Assembly: GCA_910587535.1 (NCBI GenBank)
Contig: CAJUKM010000002.1
Coordinates: 1-62,785 of the forward strand
DNA: 62,785 bases
Direction: 5' to 3'
DNA from: an uncultured Bacilli bacterium
Lineage (GTDB): Bacteria; Bacillota_I; Bacilli_A; RF39; UBA660
Shown here: piece by piece, positions 53,800 through 61,893 of the stretch
Layout: each line of letters opens with the position of its first letter
Numbering within the stretch: position 1 is the stretch's first letter
The notes under the pieces: generated by a model
Databases searched by the model: none
Told to the model about the DNA's origin: nothing
Seen by the model: the letters and a program-made list of their open reading frames with translations, nothing else
Program-made: the position numbers and the translations under genes

Positions 53800-55359
53800 A
53801 TGTTTATAGAAGAATTACACGAACAAGTTATCCCACCTAATTTTTTAAATAGCATTCTCACGAATCCATCTCTTTATGGGATGTTTAAAGATGAATTCGA
53901 AGAGAATATAGAGTACTTTCAAGGAATAAAAAAAGAAGTATATCTAAAAGCTATGTTAGAGTTTATAGAGGATAGCCTCTTTTCTGGATTCGATTCACCA
54001 CAAGCTGCTGAGAGCAAATTGAAATACATGAGATGTTTTTATGATGACTTTTTGCTTTTAGAATTTAAAAAAGATCCAGAGTCTCTTTTAAAAACGCGTT
54101 TTTTTAAGGGGTTAGTTAGTGCATTTAAAGACGATGCTTATGCTAGAGATTCTTTAGAGTTTAAAGATTTCTATGAATATGTCTTCAACGTATCTTTGGA
54201 CTATATGGGAATTATAGAAGTTCTAACAAAAGATGCGATAGGAAACTTAAAAGATGGAGAAGAGCTCGGCATCAAAGAGTTCAACTTGATGTGTAACTAT
54301 GTCAAAAACAATATCGATGGTATTCTAGACATGGATATAGTAACTGGAATGCTCAAAAATCATGCCTTTAAGAAAAATCACATCTTCGATCGAGATGTCG
54401 CATGTGAATTAGTGTCGTCGACTATAAAGAATTATTTGACGACTTTCGGTATCGATTCGCAAGTTATATTTTTAGACGAAGATAGCGAAGAGGAGGATGG
54501 TGCCCTAGAAAACGTCATAGAAATAGAGGCTTCTGCAATAGATGGTTTTATCTCTCTTAATTATATAGAACTCTTCGAAGTTGCGTTTATGAAGGCAGAT
54601 CTATTAAAAGATCAAATCCTCTTAAAGGAGAACAGAGTAGATTATGATACTCTCAAAGTGATCATGAACTTCGTCTCCTTTGGTGTCGATTTAGAGAGAT
54701 TATTTGTAGAAGAAGAATACAAACCAGAAGAATATTTCGAAGACTTAAGAGCTTCAGGATTCATAAAAGCATTGAGATTTTTTGCCTCTTTTGGAGTCAA
54801 TCTGTTCTCTAATTATGTCGGGACAGTTACAAGAGATATAGTTTTAGATGACGAAATGACTGATGCGATTTCTCCTAAAGAAATATGCCTAGATCAGAGG
54901 TTTGAAAAAACGTTCAAAAAGATCGGCAATAAAGATGAATTGCTGAGTAGATTTTCTGTTTTAAAACTTCTTTTCAGTTCGGATGGAAAGAGAAAAAATA
55001 CTCTAGATTTAATAAAATCTATGTCTAAAAATGAATGTAACAGAGCTTTTCTAGATGAGTATCTTCACTCTAGAATAATAGATCCAGATTCGATGGTAGA
55101 AGACGTGAACAGACTATCTCAATATAAACCTAAGGATGAAGAAATAAAATTTTTGATAGAGGAAGAACTGAAATATATTTATGTCGATTCTTTCTTTTAC
55201 AGTTTGGATAGTTTTATAAAAGCTAATCCAAATATGGATATCGAAGAATATCTAGACGATCTATCTTTAAAGGTCAACTGTATAAAAGATACACCTTTAG
55301 CCCACAGATTTATCGATGAAGCAATTTTTACGATAAGTGATGTGAAACAATCTCTATAG
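53800..55359 (+). CDS. Hypothetical acidic helical protein
   Basis: The 519-aa protein follows GAGGTGGG. It is soluble, acidic (for example EDSEEEDGALENV) and almost wholly alpha-helical by composition, with many Phe and Leu and no signal peptide. I see no catalytic motif and do not recognise the family. It lies between parC with its 63-aa companion and the ylbD-ylbE-like pair, in the same direction, with short gaps. Co-transcription with parC is plausible. Its partner cannot be inferred. Confidence 0.65.
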   Translation: MFIEELHEQVIPPNFLNSILTNPSLYGMFKDEFEENIEYFQGIKKEVYLKAMLEFIEDSLFSGFDSPQAAESKLKYMRCFYDDFLLLEFKKDPESLLKTRFFKGLVSAFKDDAYARDSLEFKDFYEYVFNVSLDYMGIIEVLTKDAIGNLKDGEELGIKEFNLMCNYVKNNIDGILDMDIVTGMLKNHAFKKNHIFDRDVACELVSSTIKNYLTTFGIDSQVIFLDEDSEEEDGALENVIEIEASAIDGFISLNYIELFEVAFMKADLLKDQILLKENRVDYDTLKVIMNFVSFGVDLERLFVEEEYKPEEYFEDLRASGFIKALRFFASFGVNLFSNYVGTVTRDIVLDDEMTDAISPKEICLDQRFEKTFKKIGNKDELLSRFSVLKLLFSSDGKRKNTLDLIKSMSKNECNRAFLDEYLHSRIIDPDSMVEDVNRLSQYKPKDEEIKFLIEEELKYIYVDSFFYSLDSFIKANPNMDIEEYLDDLSLKVNCIKDTPLAHRFIDEAIFTISDVKQSL

Positions 55360-55391
55360 TTATGCATATAATTTATTAGGGTGGTTTTGGT

Positions 55392-55766
55392 ATGAATAAG
55401 AAAGAGGAATTTAAAGATTTCGTTTCTAGACATCCAGATCTTATTAACATAGTCAGGGACAAGAGTCATAGCTGGCAAGATTTGTTCGAGGTTTACGATC
55501 TATATGGAAATGATGAGAGTCTCTGGGAAAAATATTTGAAAAACGCCAGTGGGAATAAAACCGTCAGTGACGACAAGATGAACAGTTTAGGAGAGCTGAC
55601 GAGATTATTTAAAAACGTCAACATAGATAATGTCCAGAAGTATATAGATACAGCTCAAAAAGCCATTAGTGTTATACAAGAGCTCACTGGTGGAGGGGCT
55701 GCTGGAGCAGCACTATCGAAAGGGCCTAGTGTTTCTAGACCGATAAACAAGATATTCGAGGATTGA
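55392..55766 (+). CDS. ylbD: YlbD-like protein (putative coat-protein family)
   Basis: The 124-aa protein starts EEFKDFVSRHPDLINIVRDK and continues SWQDLFEVYDLYGNDESLW, matching the conserved N-terminal part of YlbD-type proteins (FKxFVxxHPxLI ... WQxLYExW). The C-terminus has a glycine/alanine-rich stretch. In Bacillus, YlbD is annotated as a spore coat component and ylbE lies next to it. The same order is kept here (ylbE-like 6 bp downstream), which supports the call. A sporulation role in this organism is not shown. AGGGTGG precedes the ATG. Confidence 0.75.
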   Translation: MNKKEEFKDFVSRHPDLINIVRDKSHSWQDLFEVYDLYGNDESLWEKYLKNASGNKTVSDDKMNSLGELTRLFKNVNIDNVQKYIDTAQKAISVIQELTGGGAAGAALSKGPSVSRPINKIFED

Positions 55767-55772
55767 TAAGGA

Positions 55773-55994
55773 ATGCAATTAATAACGTTATATGCTCTTA
55801 AGAATGATACCGATATGCATAGATATTTGAGAGAAAATTCCGATTGGTATAAATATCTCAATAGAAGCGCAAGAAATTATCCATCGTTTGTGAAAGCGAT
55901 GAAGAAACAATACAAGCTCAATCCGACAGATAAAATCAGTGGAGCTTTAGACAACATAGACTTAATAAGTTCAGTCATACAAACTATAAAGTGA
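55773..55994 (+). CDS. ylbE: YlbE-like protein
   Basis: The 73-aa protein contains MHRYLRENSDWYKYLNRSAR, matching the YlbE-like core (yiRexPxWYRxLsRxP), followed by FVKAMKKQYK and a hydrophobic end. The function of the family is unknown. The ylbD-ylbE adjacency mirrors Bacillus. AAGG lies before the ATG. It is the last gene before the promoter of family X copy D. Confidence 0.75.
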   Translation: MQLITLYALKNDTDMHRYLRENSDWYKYLNRSARNYPSFVKAMKKQYKLNPTDKISGALDNIDLISSVIQTIK

Positions 55995-56018
55995 GTATGA
56001 TTTTTTTGTCGGATAAAG

Positions 56019-56047
56019 GTTGTTATTCAGCAAATATTATGTTAAGA
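56019..56047 (+). promoter_or_regulatory. Promoter of family X copy D
   Basis: TTGTTA (56019-56024) and TAAGAT (56042-56047) are 17 bp apart. This gives a long untranslated leader of about 125 nt. Confidence 0.65.
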
Positions 56048-56052
56048 TAATC

Positions 56053-56102
56053 ATGAAAGTAGCGAGTATTATATTTAAACTTTCAAAACTTTAGTGAAAT
56101 CT
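56053..56102 (+). repeat. Leader repeat element, copy 1
   Basis: GAAAGTAG at the expected RNA 5' end is followed by AAACTTTCAAAACTTTAGT, then RAAA. The same pair of blocks in the same order occurs at about 62734-62775, again just after a promoter. GAAAGT can pair with ACTTTC, or alternatively with the following AACTTT copy. No known riboswitch class is recognised. Confidence 0.55.
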
Positions 56103-56179
56103 TTCGATAAGAAGCAACTAGGCATCAGTATTTGGAGGGAAACTAAAGAAGAGTTCGGTAGAAGAAGGGATATTTTTTT

Positions 56180-57745
56180 ATGCAAGAAAAAAACAAGAAA
56201 ACAATAATATTATTGGTATGTGCAATAACGATAGTATTAGCAGGAGCACTAGGTACATATGCCTATTTTGTGACTTCAGCAAGAGAAGAGAAACAGGAAT
56301 TGACTGTGACACTCGGTACACTAGCATTGACATTTGAAGATAATTCAGATGGAATAGCAGGTGAATTAACTTTAGGTGAAAGTATTTCTAAAGAATTTAA
56401 AATAAGAAATACTGGAACACAAGATGTCACGACCAATATGTTATTTAACGAGATGGTAAATACATATCTAAGTGAATCACTTTCATATACATTAGAATAT
56501 AGAACAAGTGAAGATGGAGAATGGATAGGAGTAGAGACAGTAAGTCAAAATGTACCGAGATCTGAAACTGCAAGTGACAAGAACCTTGCAAAAGATTTAA
56601 CAATACCAGCTGGAGAAACTTATTATTACAAACTGACTATAACGTTTAACAATTTAGATGATGTCGATCAGACACAGGATATAGGAGCGATATTCACAAG
56701 CAAGTTTAAAATAGGAGATACTTTAAAAGATGAAGAAAGTCTATCCGAGGAAACATTGAAATACTTGAATTTAACAGTTAACGAGGGAATTCCAAACTAT
56801 GCTGAGCCAGCAACAACAGACGAAGGAGTTTTTGCTTTAGAAGACGACTATGGAACTAGTTATTACTATCGAGGAGCAGTTACAAACAACTACGTAAAAT
56901 TCGCAGGGTTCTATTGGAGAATCATAAGAATCAATGGAGATGGTAGCTTAAGAATCATATATGATGGTTTACGAGGTTATGCGAATGGGACAGAAGATGA
57001 AGGAAGATTAGCATATACAGAAAAAGCATTCAATGCAAAGTATGATGATAATAAATATGTTGGATGGATGTTTGGAGGAGCTCAAGGAACAGAAAGTACA
57101 TCAAAAGCTCAGGCCCAAACGAATGAAACTGATTCAGACTTAAAGACATTAGTAGATTCATGGTATAAGACAAATATAGAAGATAAGAGTCTAGGAGATA
57201 AAGTAGCAGATGTGATATTCTGTAATGATAGATCTACTCCAGGAAAAGAAGAAACAGGATATTTGAGCGATACAGGATTAGGATATGGAAAGAACTCAAC
57301 GGCATATGGAGCAACAGCAAGAATGGGTGCTTGGAATAAAGATCTGAGCACAGTACAACCTCGTTTTACATGTCCGCAGAAGAACGATGCATTCACAGTA
57401 AGTGATGAAACAAAAGGTAATGGGGATCTCGCATATCCAGTAGGTTTGATTACAACAGATGAAACAATCGCAGCCGGAAGTGGAAAAAACTATGAAGCAA
57501 GTTTTAGTTTTTACTTATATAAGGGAAAACGCTACTGGTTATTCTCACCTTATTATTATTATGGCAGTTATGCTGGTATGTTCTATATAAATGGTGGTTT
57601 TGGTCTTTCATATGTCAACGAAACTGATGGAGCAGGCGCAGGTGGCGTTGCTCCAGTAATAAACTTGAAAGCTGAATACGTTAAAACCATGATAGGTGAC
57701 GGAACTATAAATGATCCTTATAGAGACGTAGCCGATACAGTTTAG
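56180..57745 (+). CDS. Exported SipW-type protein with variable lectin-like module (family X, copy D)
   Basis: The 521-aa protein is the closest relative of copy A. The leader ends LGTYAYFVTS, and the TasA-like domain (ELTVTLGTLALTFEDNSDG, FKIRNTGTQDVTTNM) is near-identical over long stretches. The shared module runs from about 215. The variable block of 34 codons after the YWLFSP codons has about 22.5% adenine, and 27 of 34 codons end in T or C. A CGC arginine codon just before it is rare in this genome. An insertion AGAGG precedes VAPVINLK. AGAAGGGATA lies before the ATG, behind a 125-nt leader with a repeated element. A surface-exposed binding function is likely. Confidence 0.8.
   Translation: MQEKNKKTIILLVCAITIVLAGALGTYAYFVTSAREEKQELTVTLGTLALTFEDNSDGIAGELTLGESISKEFKIRNTGTQDVTTNMLFNEMVNTYLSESLSYTLEYRTSEDGEWIGVETVSQNVPRSETASDKNLAKDLTIPAGETYYYKLTITFNNLDDVDQTQDIGAIFTSKFKIGDTLKDEESLSEETLKYLNLTVNEGIPNYAEPATTDEGVFALEDDYGTSYYYRGAVTNNYVKFAGFYWRIIRINGDGSLRIIYDGLRGYANGTEDEGRLAYTEKAFNAKYDDNKYVGWMFGGAQGTESTSKAQAQTNETDSDLKTLVDSWYKTNIEDKSLGDKVADVIFCNDRSTPGKEETGYLSDTGLGYGKNSTAYGATARMGAWNKDLSTVQPRFTCPQKNDAFTVSDETKGNGDLAYPVGLITTDETIAAGSGKNYEASFSFYLYKGKRYWLFSPYYYYGSYAGMFYINGGFGLSYVNETDGAGAGGVAPVINLKAEYVKTMIGDGTINDPYRDVADTV
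57541..57654 (+). other. Putative DGR-type variable region, copy D
   Basis: The 34 codons before APVINLK have 23 adenines in 102 bases, against 45 in 120 in a control stretch of the same gene (57301-57420). 27 of the 34 codons end in T or C. Confidence 0.5.
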
Positions 57746-57769
57746 AAGAGGTGTTATCCTCTTTTTTCG
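57746..57769 (+). terminator. Terminator of family X copy D
   Basis: The stem GAAGAGG/CCTCTTTT with loop TGTTAT and a T-run starts right after the stop. Confidence 0.8.
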
Positions 57770-57770
57770 A

Positions 57771-57799
57771 TTGTAAAAATTAATTAGATAGAGTATAAT
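57771..57799 (+). promoter_or_regulatory. Promoter of cse60
   Basis: TTGTAA (57771-57776) and TATAAT (57794-57799) are 17 bp apart, 64 bp before the chosen start. A second TATAAT lies at 57843-57848 without a good -35. Confidence 0.7.
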
Positions 57800-57863
57800 G
57801 ATATCGTTACAAATTAAGACATTTTTTTTGCAGAAGAGACGCTATAATCTATGTGGTGATAAT

Positions 57864-58037
57864 ATGAAAGTTAAAGTGTTCGATGAAAGTCACGAAAAGG
57901 ATTTAGAGTTTGCGGTAAACGATTTCTTGAGTACTTTGGAATCAGATTTAATCGATATAAAATATAATGTCGCTATAAGTACGTGTGGAGAAGATCAAAT
58001 ATACTGTTTTTCAGCGATGATAATTTATGAAAGTTAG
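57864..58037 (+). CDS. Cse60-like small protein
   Basis: The protein has 57 aa from ATG 57864 behind GGTGATAAT; a longer in-frame ORF starts inside the promoter. KVKVFDESHEKDLEFAVNDF, then DIKYNVAIS and YCFSAMIIYE, match the Cse60 family (VKVFDxxHEkDLExxiNxFL). This is a small protein first linked to sporulation in Bacillus but widespread in non-sporulating Firmicutes. It probably forms a compact alpha/beta fold. It is followed after 9 bp by murJ and is likely co-transcribed. Confidence 0.8.
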   Translation: MKVKVFDESHEKDLEFAVNDFLSTLESDLIDIKYNVAISTCGEDQIYCFSAMIIYES

Positions 58038-58046
58038 TGATTTAAT

Positions 58047-59693
58047 ATGAAGAAAAGCGGTTTTGTCGAAGGAGCGGTAATCGCGACAATCGCAGTCATT
58101 ATAACTAAAATTCTCGGAATGCTATACGTCATTCCTTTTTACGATATAATAGGAACTAAAGGTGGAGCTCTTTATAGTTATGCCTATAATATTTATACGA
58201 TATTTTTGGGGATGTCCAGTGCCGGTATACCTACTGCTATTAGTAAAATAATAAGTGAATATAATACTCTCGGATTAGAAGAAGCTAAATACAGAACTTT
58301 TAATATCGGAAAAAAATTGATCGGTTATATCTCTATAGTAGGATTTTTGGTGATGTTCATATTTGCAGAATTGATGGCTACATTAATAATCGGAGATATG
58401 ACGGGAGGAAATACCGTTACAGATATCGCGTTCGTCATAAGGTGTATCAGTTTTGCAGTGTTAGTCATTCCTTATTTGAGTGTCACAAAAGGGTATATCC
58501 AAGGACACAGTATAGTAGGACCCTCAAGTGTCGGTGGAATTTTAGAACAAGTGATACGAATTTTTGTAATCCTGTCTGGAAGTTTTCTAGCATATAAAGT
58601 ATTTTCTCTTTCTTTAACCGTTGCTGTTGGAATAGCAGTGAGTGGAGCGTTCTTCGGAGGATTAGTTGCCTATTTATATTTGAGACATAAGATGAAAGTC
58701 AATAAAGAAGTTCTCGGAATAAAAGAATATAAGAAAAAGGATAAAGTCACCAATAAAGAGATAGGTCTCAAGATATTATCTTATTCTGTTCCTTTTATAA
58801 TAATAAACATCGCGACGAGCATCTACAATTTTACAGATATGGTCTTGATAATCAGAGGATTAGATATTTTGGGATTCAGTGCAGCGGATGCCGAGTTCAT
58901 CCAAAGTGCGATTACGACTTGGTCGAGCAAAATATGTATGATAATCAACTCGTTCGCCATGGGAATGAGTGTCAGTTTGATTCCGAACATAGTTTCATCT
59001 TTTGTCAAGAAAGATTGGAAAGAAGTAAACTATCGCATCAATAAGGCATATCAAATCATTCTGATCGTATCGATACCGTGTGGAGTAGGACTATGCATAT
59101 TATCTAAACCGGTATGGACAGTGTTCTATGGAATCAGTTCTTTTGGTCCTCAAGTATTATCTTTGATGGTAATGAGTGCTGTGTTTGCAAATCTCTATTC
59201 GATAACGTTCAACACTATGCAGTCTTTAAACAAATATAAGACGGTTTATCTGAGCGTAATTGCAGGATTTGGTGCGAATGCACTTCTCGATATTCCTCTC
59301 ATGCTGTTGTTCGATAAAATAGGACTACCGGCGTTTTGGGGTGCGATGAGTGCAACTATATTCGGTTATATCATATCTATGAAGATCGCCACTAGAGATT
59401 TAAAAAAGAATCATGGGATGTCTTTCTGGTCATCTTATAAGATGGCGTTTAAAATAGCAGTTCCAACGGTTTTGATGATCGTAGTACTTTTAACTTTAAA
59501 TCATTTTGTACCGTTTGATCCTTATACTAAGTTAGGATCTTTAGTAATGATAGTTACAGATGCCCTCGTCGGAGCTTCAGTGTATCTTTCTATATCTTAT
59601 AAAATGGGACTTTTCGATCAGATTTTTGGTAAAAAATATATCGCTAAGATAATTAAAAAACTTACCTTTGGAAAAGTAAGTTTAAGCGATTAA
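58047..59693 (+). CDS. murJ: Lipid II flippase of the YtgP/MurJ (SpoVB-like) family
   Basis: The 548-aa protein has 14 membrane helices of the MOP fold. It opens GFVEGAVIATIAVIITKILG and continues YNIYTIFLGMSSAGIPTAIS, typical of the SpoVB/YtgP branch. RGLDILGFSAAD, SLIPNIVS and LQSLNKYKTVYLS follow. YtgP (MurJ) of Bacillus flips the peptidoglycan precursor lipid II. The related SpoVB does so in sporulation. Given that it is a single copy beside housekeeping genes, MurJ function is more likely. It is distinct in sequence from the Wzx at 22758. Its end overlaps the convergent gene by 4 bp. Confidence 0.82.
   Translation: MKKSGFVEGAVIATIAVIITKILGMLYVIPFYDIIGTKGGALYSYAYNIYTIFLGMSSAGIPTAISKIISEYNTLGLEEAKYRTFNIGKKLIGYISIVGFLVMFIFAELMATLIIGDMTGGNTVTDIAFVIRCISFAVLVIPYLSVTKGYIQGHSIVGPSSVGGILEQVIRIFVILSGSFLAYKVFSLSLTVAVGIAVSGAFFGGLVAYLYLRHKMKVNKEVLGIKEYKKKDKVTNKEIGLKILSYSVPFIIINIATSIYNFTDMVLIIRGLDILGFSAADAEFIQSAITTWSSKICMIINSFAMGMSVSLIPNIVSSFVKKDWKEVNYRINKAYQIILIVSIPCGVGLCILSKPVWTVFYGISSFGPQVLSLMVMSAVFANLYSITFNTMQSLNKYKTVYLSVIAGFGANALLDIPLMLLFDKIGLPAFWGAMSATIFGYIISMKIATRDLKKNHGMSFWSSYKMAFKIAVPTVLMIVVLLTLNHFVPFDPYTKLGSLVMIVTDALVGASVYLSISYKMGLFDQIFGKKYIAKIIKKLTFGKVSLSD
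59655..59682 (-). terminator. Minus-strand terminator within the murJ 3' end
   Basis: On the minus strand the stem AACTTAC/GTAAGTT with a 10-nt loop is followed by TTTT. It would end the transcript of the convergent gene at 59690-60016. Confidence 0.6.
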
Positions 59694-60016
59694 ACCATGT
59701 ACATGTTATTGGCAGTATAATCGTTAGTAGGGCCTCCAGTAGTCAACTGTTCGCTTTCTAGTTTTGAAACTCTAGTATCGAGACGATTTATTTGACGTTC
59801 GATCTTAGCAAGGCGACTTTCGAGTTCGTTTGAATAATTGTCTTGATTTTGTTGACCGTACATCGGAGTCATAATCGGACCTTGATAAAAGTTACTACTA
59901 GATTCAGTTGCCATCGGATAAGCACCCATCATAGGATTTGTTGGGACCGGATTGGTCGGATAAAAGTAACTAGAAGCACTTTGATTTTGGAAAAATGCGT
60001 TTCTATCTTTTTTCAT
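59690..60016 (-). CDS. Hypothetical Asn/Pro/Met-rich protein with C-terminal coiled coil
   Basis: The 108-aa protein has AAAGGAGG before the ATG. Residues about 10-60 are low-complexity (Asn, Pro, Ser, Tyr, Met; PTNPMMGAYPM), and about 62-90 form a heptad coiled coil (LESRLAKIERQINRLDTRVS). The tail is polar. The composition recalls coat or surface-associated Firmicute proteins, but no family can be named. It is convergent with murJ and divergent from trmB. Confidence 0.6.
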   Translation of the reverse strand: MKKDRNAFFQNQSASSYFYPTNPVPTNPMMGAYPMATESSSNFYQGPIMTPMYGQQNQDNYSNELESRLAKIERQINRLDTRVSKLESEQLTTGGPTNDYTANNMYMV

Positions 60017-60072
60017 CTCATATCCTCCTTTATAATTATTATATGTTAAACTTTAGAAGTAGGTGATTAACT

Positions 60073-60705
60073 ATGCGTCTGAGAAACGTAAAAGATGCAA
60101 AAAACATTTTGAAAAACTCATCCTATTATATAGATGAGCCGGAAGCTTTAAAGACTCATTGGGGTGAAGAATTTGAAAATTCCAATCCTATAAAACTCGA
60201 AATAGGTATGGGTAAGGGAGATTTCATAATCGGAATGGCAAAATTGCATCCCGAATGGAATTTTATCGGAGTAGAAAAGTATGAAAGTGTCTTAGTTCGA
60301 GGAGTTCAGAAACTCGAATTAGAAGATCTCCCTAACGTACGAGTCATATGTGTAGATGCCAAAGAGATATCGAAGTATTTTTCTCGCGAGGTCGAAGAGG
60401 TTTACTTGAACTTCAGCGATCCTTGGCCAAAGAAGAGACACCATAAGAGAAGATTGACTTATGAAGACTTTTTAAAAGAGTACGATAAAATATTTAAAGA
60501 TAGAGCTCATATAGAGATGAAGACGGATAACGATTCACTTTTTGAAGGAACACTTGTGTATTTAAACAACTATGGCTATGTATTCGACGAAGTCATTTTA
60601 GATCTGTGGTCTAGTGAAAAAGAAAATGTAAAAACCGAGTACGAAGTTAAATTTTCAGAGTTAGGCTTTAAAATAAAATATATAGATGCTCATAAAGATC
60701 TTTAA
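60073..60705 (+). CDS. trmB: tRNA (guanine-N7)-methyltransferase
   Basis: The 210-aa class I methyltransferase has the SAM motif LEIGMGKGDFIIGMA near residue 43 and FIGVEKYESVLVRGVQKLE. VYLNFSDPWPKKRHHKRRLT follows, the TrmB signature that binds the tRNA substrate. It makes m7G46 in the tRNA variable loop. AGGTGATTAACT precedes the ATG. A strong terminator follows the stop. Confidence 0.95.
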   Translation: MRLRNVKDAKNILKNSSYYIDEPEALKTHWGEEFENSNPIKLEIGMGKGDFIIGMAKLHPEWNFIGVEKYESVLVRGVQKLELEDLPNVRVICVDAKEISKYFSREVEEVYLNFSDPWPKKRHHKRRLTYEDFLKEYDKIFKDRAHIEMKTDNDSLFEGTLVYLNNYGYVFDEVILDLWSSEKENVKTEYEVKFSELGFKIKYIDAHKDL

Positions 60706-60718
60706 TTAGATAAAAAAT

Positions 60719-60753
60719 TTAGAGAAAGTTAGAAAAACTTTCTCTTTTTTTTG
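60719..60753 (+). terminator. Terminator of trmB
   Basis: The 9-bp stem GAGAAAGTT/AACTTTCTC with loop AGAAA is followed by eight T. Confidence 0.88.
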
Positions 60754-60767
60754 TTCAATATAATTTG

Positions 60768-60817
60768 TTGACTTTTTAAAAGTTGTGATGTATTATTGTA
60801 TTAATGATGTAATACAA
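60768..60817 (+). promoter_or_regulatory. Promoter and palindromic operator of the GntR-ABC operon
   Basis: TTGACT (60768-60773) and TATTAT (60791-60796) are 17 bp apart. A perfect 8-bp inverted repeat, TTGTATTA and TAATACAA with a 6-bp spacer (60796-60817), overlaps the -10 end and start site. It resembles YtrA-type operators, so the first gene product probably represses its own operon. Confidence 0.8.
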
Positions 60818-60832
60818 GTGTGGAGTGATGAT

Positions 60833-61198
60833 ATGGATTTTGAATTCGACAACGAACGACCGATATATTCTCAAATCGTAGAACAGTTCGAGATAAAAAT
60901 TGCTTCTGGGCGAATCGCTCCAGGAGAAAAAATAGAGTCCGTGAGAGAACTCGCAAGTCAGATGAAAGTTAATCCGAATACGATGCAAAAAGCGATGCAA
61001 GAACTAGAGAACGAAAAGCTTTTATTTACCGAGAGAACCAACGGAAGGTTTGTAACCGATGATAAGAACTTAATAAGGAAATATCGAGAAAAATATGCAC
61101 GAGATAAAACTATCAGATATCTCGAGTATATGAGGCAACTTGGATTTAAAGATAGTGAAACAAGCGAATATATAGAAAAAATTGGAGGAGATAAATGA
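60833..61198 (+). CDS. GntR-family regulator, YtrA subfamily
   Basis: The protein has 121 aa from ATG 60833 with GGAG upstream. The GntR winged helix is clear: RPIYSQIVEQFEIKIASGRI, APGEKIESVRELASQ and VNPNTMQKAMQELENEKLLF. A short helical C-terminal segment of about 45 residues follows, as in YtrA-type members that have no ligand-binding domain. It lies directly before an ABC ATPase and permease, which it should control through the palindrome at 60796-60817. In Bacillus such operons respond to cell-wall antibiotics. Its stop overlaps the ABC start (ATGATG). Confidence 0.92.
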   Translation: MDFEFDNERPIYSQIVEQFEIKIASGRIAPGEKIESVRELASQMKVNPNTMQKAMQELENEKLLFTERTNGRFVTDDKNLIRKYREKYARDKTIRYLEYMRQLGFKDSETSEYIEKIGGDK

Positions 61199-61893
61199 TG
61201 GAATTGTTAGAATGTAAAAATCTTTGCAAAAGTTATGGCGAAAAGGAGGTTCTATCGAATATAAATTTGACGTTACCTCGAGGAAAGATCGTAGGACTTT
61301 TAGGAAAAAACGGAATGGGAAAGACTACACTTTTAAAAATCATAAACGACCTTTTAGTTCCCAGCAGTGGAGAAGTTTTAATAAACGGCAAAAGAGTGGG
61401 AATTGAAAGTAAAAAAGTCATCTCTTATTTGCCAGAGAGGACATACTTGGATAAAACGATGACTATAAGACAAGCTCTTTCTTTCTTCGAAGACTTTTAT
61501 GACGACTTCGATATAAAAAAGGCTAGAAGGCTTTTAAAAGATTTGGATCTATATGAAAGTCAAAAGATATCTAAGATGAGTAAGGGGATGCAAGAGAAGT
61601 TACAACTCATATTGGTAATCAGCAGAAATGCCCAGTTATATATCTTAGATGAGCCACTCGGTGGTGTAGATCCGGCGACGAGAGATTATATTCTCGATAC
61701 TATATTAAATAACTTCAACGAAGGAGCGAGTGTGATAATCTCCACTCATCTCATCTCCGATATAGAAAGAATTTTAGACGAAGTTATATTTATCGATAGA
61801 GGAAAAATAGCTCTAGTATCTGATACGGATTCTTTAAGAGAAAAAGAAAAATGTTCGATCGATGAAACGTTTAGGAGGATGTTCAAATGTTAG
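61198..61893 (+). CDS. ABC transporter ATP-binding protein
   Basis: The protein has about 231 aa, with Walker A LLGKNGMGKTTLLK near 38, Q-loop ISYLPER, and signature SKMSKGMQEKLQLI (variant of LSGGQ, here MSKGM). Walker B is LYILDEPLGGVDP and the H-loop is ISTHLI. The altered signature is common in YtrB-type ATPases. GGAGGAG lies before two ATGs at 61195 and 61198, with spacing of 4 and 7 nt. The permease begins 7 bp before its stop. With the GntR regulator it forms a three-gene stress-type exporter. Confidence 0.92.
   Translation: MELLECKNLCKSYGEKEVLSNINLTLPRGKIVGLLGKNGMGKTTLLKIINDLLVPSSGEVLINGKRVGIESKKVISYLPERTYLDKTMTIRQALSFFEDFYDDFDIKKARRLLKDLDLYESQKISKMSKGMQEKLQLILVISRNAQLYILDEPLGGVDPATRDYILDTILNNFNEGASVIISTHLISDIERILDEVIFIDRGKIALVSDTDSLREKEKCSIDETFRRMFKC

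Noticed and set aside
11791..57745. A complete diversity-generating retroelement in this window
   Set aside because: I found no reverse transcriptase gene, accessory protein or adenine-rich template repeat on either strand; only the putative targets are here.
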